From positions 1 to 7,543 of the forward strand of contig SXHS01000225.1 of assembly GCA_005773145.1 (NCBI GenBank): DNA of 7,543 bases, read 5' to 3'. Every line of letters begins with the position of its first letter. Within the stretch, counting starts at the first letter, position 1. This document shows, one piece after another, positions 4,859-7,543 of the stretch. Source of the DNA: Planctomycetaceae bacterium (GTDB lineage: Bacteria > Planctomycetota > Planctomycetia > Pirellulales > Pirellulaceae). The translations under genes were made by a program, and so were the position numbers. The notes under the pieces were generated by a model. The model was not told the origin of the DNA. It worked only from the letters and a program-made list of their open reading frames with translations, and made no database searches.

Positions 4859-6454
4859 ATGAGTGAGCTTCACCATGAGTGCGGGGTGGCAGCCGTCTAT
4901 CATCTGCCAGGCAAGCCGGTGAGCCCGCTGTGTCCAGAACAAGGCCCCGAACAGGCATCTCGGCTGCTGCCGCGGATGTTGCTGGACATTCAGAATCGTG
5001 GGCAACTTGCGGCGGGGATCACACGGTTCTCCCCCGCACGTGATGACTTATTGTTCACCCACAAGGATGTGGGGACGGTGGCCGAGGTCTTTCGTCTCTC
5101 GCATGCGGGCAAGCGGGAGAGTTTGATGCAGCGTCTGGCCGGCAATGCGGCGATTGGCCATGTCCGATACGCCACCTGTGGCGAGGATGATAGCAGCTAC
5201 GCCCAGCCGTTTGAACGTCACCATCTACAAAAATCCAAGTGGTTCAGCTTCTGTTTCAACGGTCAGCTCGCCAACTACCAACAGTTGCGGGACAAGCTGA
5301 TGAGTGATGGCGACCATCATCTCACCCGCTCGACCGATACCGAAATCATCATGCACGAGTTCAGTCGGGAACTCTCGGGGGACCGGCGACCGCTTGTGAT
5401 CGACATGCTGAAGCAGGCCAGTCAACGATTTGATGGTGCCTACACCATGGCCCTGTTGAATGCCCGTGGCGATTTGTTGTTGGCCCGCGATGCGCTGGGC
5501 ATCAAGCCCTTATGTTATGCCACGGATGGCAGCCTGTTGGCGGCAGCAAGCGAGAGCGTGGCCCTGATCAACTTAGGTTTTTCCTCGGAACAGATCCATG
5601 CCCTGGAACCGGGGAATGCCATCACCATCACCGATGGACGCATGGAGGTTCACACCTTCGCGACGGCCCCTCGGCGAGCGCACTGCTTTTTCGAATGGAT
5701 CTACTTCGCCAACGTTGCCAGCACGCTGGATGGCCGGAGCGTGTACTTGTCGCGCAACGCCCTGGGAGTCGAGCTGGCCGAATTGGAGCGTCACTACAAC
5801 CAAGTACCCTTGGATGCGGACACGATTGTGGTCCCCGTCCCGGATACCAGCAAGGCGGCGGCGGACGCCATGGCCTTTCATCTGGGGATTCCTGTCCGCG
5901 AGGGGTTGATCCGAAATCGCTACTCGGGCCGGACCTTTATCGAGGGGACGGGGAGTCGACAGCGGGCTGTGCAAATGAAGTACACGCCACTGCGTGAGGT
6001 CCTGCATGGCAAGCGGGTGTTTCTGGTCGAGGACTCGATTGTCCGCTCCACGACCATGAAAGTTCTGCTCAATCGGATCCGCGAGGAAGGGGGCGCGCGA
6101 GAGATTCACGTGCGCGTCGCCTGCCCGCCGATTGTGGCCCCGTGTTTCTACGGCATCGATATGTCCACGATCGACGAATTGTTCGCCCCACGCTTTCTGA
6201 AGGAAAACGCCCTAACGGATGAAGCGCAGGCACAGATGGCGGCCACGCTGGGGGCCGATTCGCTCCGCTATCTGCCGGTCGCGTCAGTCGCGCGGGCGAT
6301 TGGACTGTCGGAACAGAATCTATGCCAGGCCTGCATTACCGGCCGCTATCCGACTCCTCACGGACAACAGCTTTATCAATTGGCGGTCAACAACAGCGGC
6401 CGCGGATCGTTGGGACAACGCACGTACGAACAACCGGCCGTCGTGCGCTCTTAG
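4859..6454 (+). CDS. purF: Amidophosphoribosyltransferase (iron-sulfur, propeptide type)
   Basis: PurF transfers glutamine-derived ammonia to PRPP, giving 5-phosphoribosylamine, the first committed purine step, in the cytoplasm. The ATG at 4859 gives 531 residues. The N-terminus MSELHHECGV places the nucleophile at Cys8, implying removal of a seven-residue propeptide, as in B. subtilis PurF. The class II glutaminase domain keeps Arg103 (GHVRYAT), Asn134-Gly135 (FNGQL) and Asp160 (STDTE). The phosphoribosyltransferase domain has NRYSGRTFI and the PRPP loop VFLVEDSIVRSTT (387-399). Cys276, Cys429, Cys489 and Cys492 match the four [4Fe-4S] ligands of the B. subtilis enzyme. Departures from the common motifs are RGQL for RGQE, NGQL for NGNL and DSIVRST for DSIVRGT. 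The frame is open back to 4637, but that would bury the nucleophile at residue 82. A divergent paralogue cannot be excluded. Confidence 0.9.
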   Translation: MSELHHECGVAAVYHLPGKPVSPLCPEQGPEQASRLLPRMLLDIQNRGQLAAGITRFSPARDDLLFTHKDVGTVAEVFRLSHAGKRESLMQRLAGNAAIGHVRYATCGEDDSSYAQPFERHHLQKSKWFSFCFNGQLANYQQLRDKLMSDGDHHLTRSTDTEIIMHEFSRELSGDRRPLVIDMLKQASQRFDGAYTMALLNARGDLLLARDALGIKPLCYATDGSLLAAASESVALINLGFSSEQIHALEPGNAITITDGRMEVHTFATAPRRAHCFFEWIYFANVASTLDGRSVYLSRNALGVELAELERHYNQVPLDADTIVVPVPDTSKAAADAMAFHLGIPVREGLIRNRYSGRTFIEGTGSRQRAVQMKYTPLREVLHGKRVFLVEDSIVRSTTMKVLLNRIREEGGAREIHVRVACPPIVAPCFYGIDMSTIDELFAPRFLKENALTDEAQAQMAATLGADSLRYLPVASVARAIGLSEQNLCQACITGRYPTPHGQQLYQLAVNNSGRGSLGQRTYEQPAVVRS

Positions 6455-6491
6455 ATTGAACTTCGGCGCTGTTACGGTAGTCGAGTTTCCA

Positions 6492-7073
6492 TTAGCTCCC
6501 ATTGGTTCTGATGAACAATAAGGAAACGCCGGCCGTCACGACTGTTGTCGCTAGTGCGAACATTAGTAAACCGAATGATTCGCTGGACGGACGGTAGTAC
6601 GGCACGGCCAGCTTTGCAAGTACTAGCAGCACACAGATCGAGGTTGTCGTCCAGAGCATCGATCTAAGACGGTATTGCCATGCAAACACTTGCAATGGTA
6701 CTTCGTCCGGGCACCAAACCCAAAGCAGCCTCATCGTTTTTACTGCAATCAGAATCGAGAGTACGACATAGTACGTTGAGAAAAAGAGAATCGGAATCGC
6801 ATATGAAGGACGCATGTCGAACAAGGCGCTCAGGATGGCACCAAGTATGACTACCAGCGGGGCCGAGAGGCCAAAGAAAGTTGGTGTCCACGAATTCAGT
6901 GGTTTCGCGGCGACAGCCAGCATCAAGCCAGTCAAACTCAGCGCGGGCCCAATGGCCGCAAGTGACTCTACCTGCATAGGCATGACGACCGTTAGCGTGA
7001 TTTGGACCACGCACAGAGTGATCGCGATGTTTCTACGGCTAAGCCACAAAAATGTCCGTTGTAAATTTCGCAC
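6492..7073 (-). CDS. Hypothetical six-helix membrane protein
   Basis: I do not recognise this 193-residue protein. Six hydrophobic stretches can be seen at about 14-33, 38-58, 66-86, 91-112, 138-158 and 167-188. A short polar, Trp/Cys-containing stretch (residues 117-136, WVWCPDEVPLQVFAWQYRLR) lies between helices four and five. The N-terminus MRNLQRTFLWLSRRN is positively charged, which by the positive-inside rule puts it in the cytoplasm. No signal peptide cleavage site, catalytic motif or known transporter signature is visible. The start is a GTG with no clear Shine-Dalgarno site; no other start lies between it and the upstream in-frame stop. It converges on purF with a 37-bp gap. GC is near 50 percent, lower than purF or proB, and codon use is more A/T-ending, hinting at separate origin. 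The regular hydrophobic pattern over the whole frame is the main reason to believe it is a gene. Confidence 0.65.
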   Translation of the reverse strand: MRNLQRTFLWLSRRNIAITLCVVQITLTVVMPMQVESLAAIGPALSLTGLMLAVAAKPLNSWTPTFFGLSAPLVVILGAILSALFDMRPSYAIPILFFSTYYVVLSILIAVKTMRLLWVWCPDEVPLQVFAWQYRLRSMLWTTTSICVLLVLAKLAVPYYRPSSESFGLLMFALATTVVTAGVSLLFIRTNGS

Positions 7074-7252
7074 TTGACGCCAAAGGCTTGTTCAAGGCAC
7101 TAGTGGTCGCTGAGAAAGGTACTCTGTCAGAGGATGTGGCCTAGGTCAAGAAGAAAACGTGGACTGAGAATGCGGTCTGCGAGATCAGCTAAAAATCACC
7201 GATGGCTGACAGGTTACCTTCCCCGCGATACAATTCACGATTTTACCAAGCA

Positions 7253-7543
7253 CTACTTTAGAATTCGGCTCTTGAGTCGGTTGAGCAATTCAATGGCGGC
7301 GCCGATGTCGGCCTTTTGCCGCTCGGGCTCGGCGGCGATCTCCCGTTCAATGGTGAGCGGGCCTTGGTATCCGATCTCGTGGAGCGTGCGCAGGAAATTC
7401 TCGAAGCCGACATCCCCTTCTCCCAATGGCGTTTCACGCCCCCATTCCACTCCCGGACGGGCTGCCCATGTGCCGTCCTTGCAATGCACGCTCCGCACAT
7501 GGGGGCCGACCTTGCGGAGTGCTTCGATCGGGTTCCCCGTGCC
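7253..7543 (-). CDS. Sugar phosphate isomerase/epimerase, C-terminal fragment
   Basis: The gene enters from the right edge and ends at a TAG (7253-7255), leaving 96 visible residues. It matches the end of the xylose-isomerase-like TIM barrel (AP endonuclease family 2): GTGNPIEALRKVGPHVRSVHCKDG, then PLGEGDVGFENFLRTLHEIGYQGPLTIERE, then a C-terminal helix. His20 of VHCKD and a Glu of TIERE sit where this fold binds its divalent metal. Members include IolE- and hydroxypyruvate isomerase-like enzymes and many uncharacterised sugar epimerases that are abundant in planctomycetes. The substrate cannot be told from this fragment. Start and upstream neighbours are outside the window. GC returns to the high level typical of the flanking genes. 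Confidence 0.85.
   Translation of the reverse strand, partial: GTGNPIEALRKVGPHVRSVHCKDGTWAARPGVEWGRETPLGEGDVGFENFLRTLHEIGYQGPLTIEREIAAEPERQKADIGAAIELLNRLKSRILK

Noticed and set aside
5573..6109. 178-codon open frame on the minus strand
   Set aside because: Antisense to the PRPP-binding half of purF, which has complete motifs.
1..7543. CRISPR array, tRNA or rRNA genes, insertion sequences, toxin-antitoxin or phage genes
   Set aside because: No regularly spaced repeats, cloverleaf-like sequence, terminal repeats with transposase, or matching proteins were seen on either strand by eye.

Overview
The window looks like chromosomal DNA from a planctomycete-type bacterium, probably near the Pirellulales. 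That placement is inferred from the protein flavour: an alpha-L-rhamnosidase end, a xylose-isomerase-like sugar epimerase, a distinctive PurF N-terminus and a Psd/PssA pair. GTG/TTG starts, fairly high GC and mostly single-gene transcription units agree with it. No marker gene fixes the taxon.

Layout: 1-387 (+) is the C-terminal end of a GH78 alpha-L-rhamnosidase cut by the window edge. 468-2454 (+) holds a two-gene phospholipid unit, phosphatidylserine decarboxylase (psd) then CDP-diacylglycerol--serine O-phosphatidyltransferase (pssA). 2631-3077 (-) is a small heat-shock protein (Hsp20). Its upstream gap carries a near-perfect sigma-54 (-24/-12) promoter whose -24 half lies in a 9+9 bp inverted repeat. 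3449-4618 (-) is glutamate 5-kinase (proB), with a probable Rho-independent terminator after it. A gap of about 240 bp separates proB from a divergent amidophosphoribosyltransferase (purF, 4859-6454, +) and contains a good sigma-70-like promoter, a palindrome over its -35 box and a GC-rich leader hairpin. 6492-7073 (-) is an unrecognised six-helix membrane protein in a lower-GC patch. 7253-7543 (-) is the C-terminal end of a sugar phosphate isomerase/epimerase running off the right edge.

How the genes work together: PssA makes phosphatidylserine from CDP-diacylglycerol and serine, and Psd decarboxylates it to phosphatidylethanolamine, so the pair is a complete two-step route. ProB starts proline synthesis and PurF starts purine synthesis; they are neighbours with no shared pathway. 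The two partial edge genes suggest sugar catabolism. I see no RNA gene, CRISPR array, transposase, defence locus or phage gene. The most interesting content is regulatory: the sigma-54 promoter ahead of hsp20 and the structured proB/purF divergent region. I did not find a convincing novel multi-gene system.
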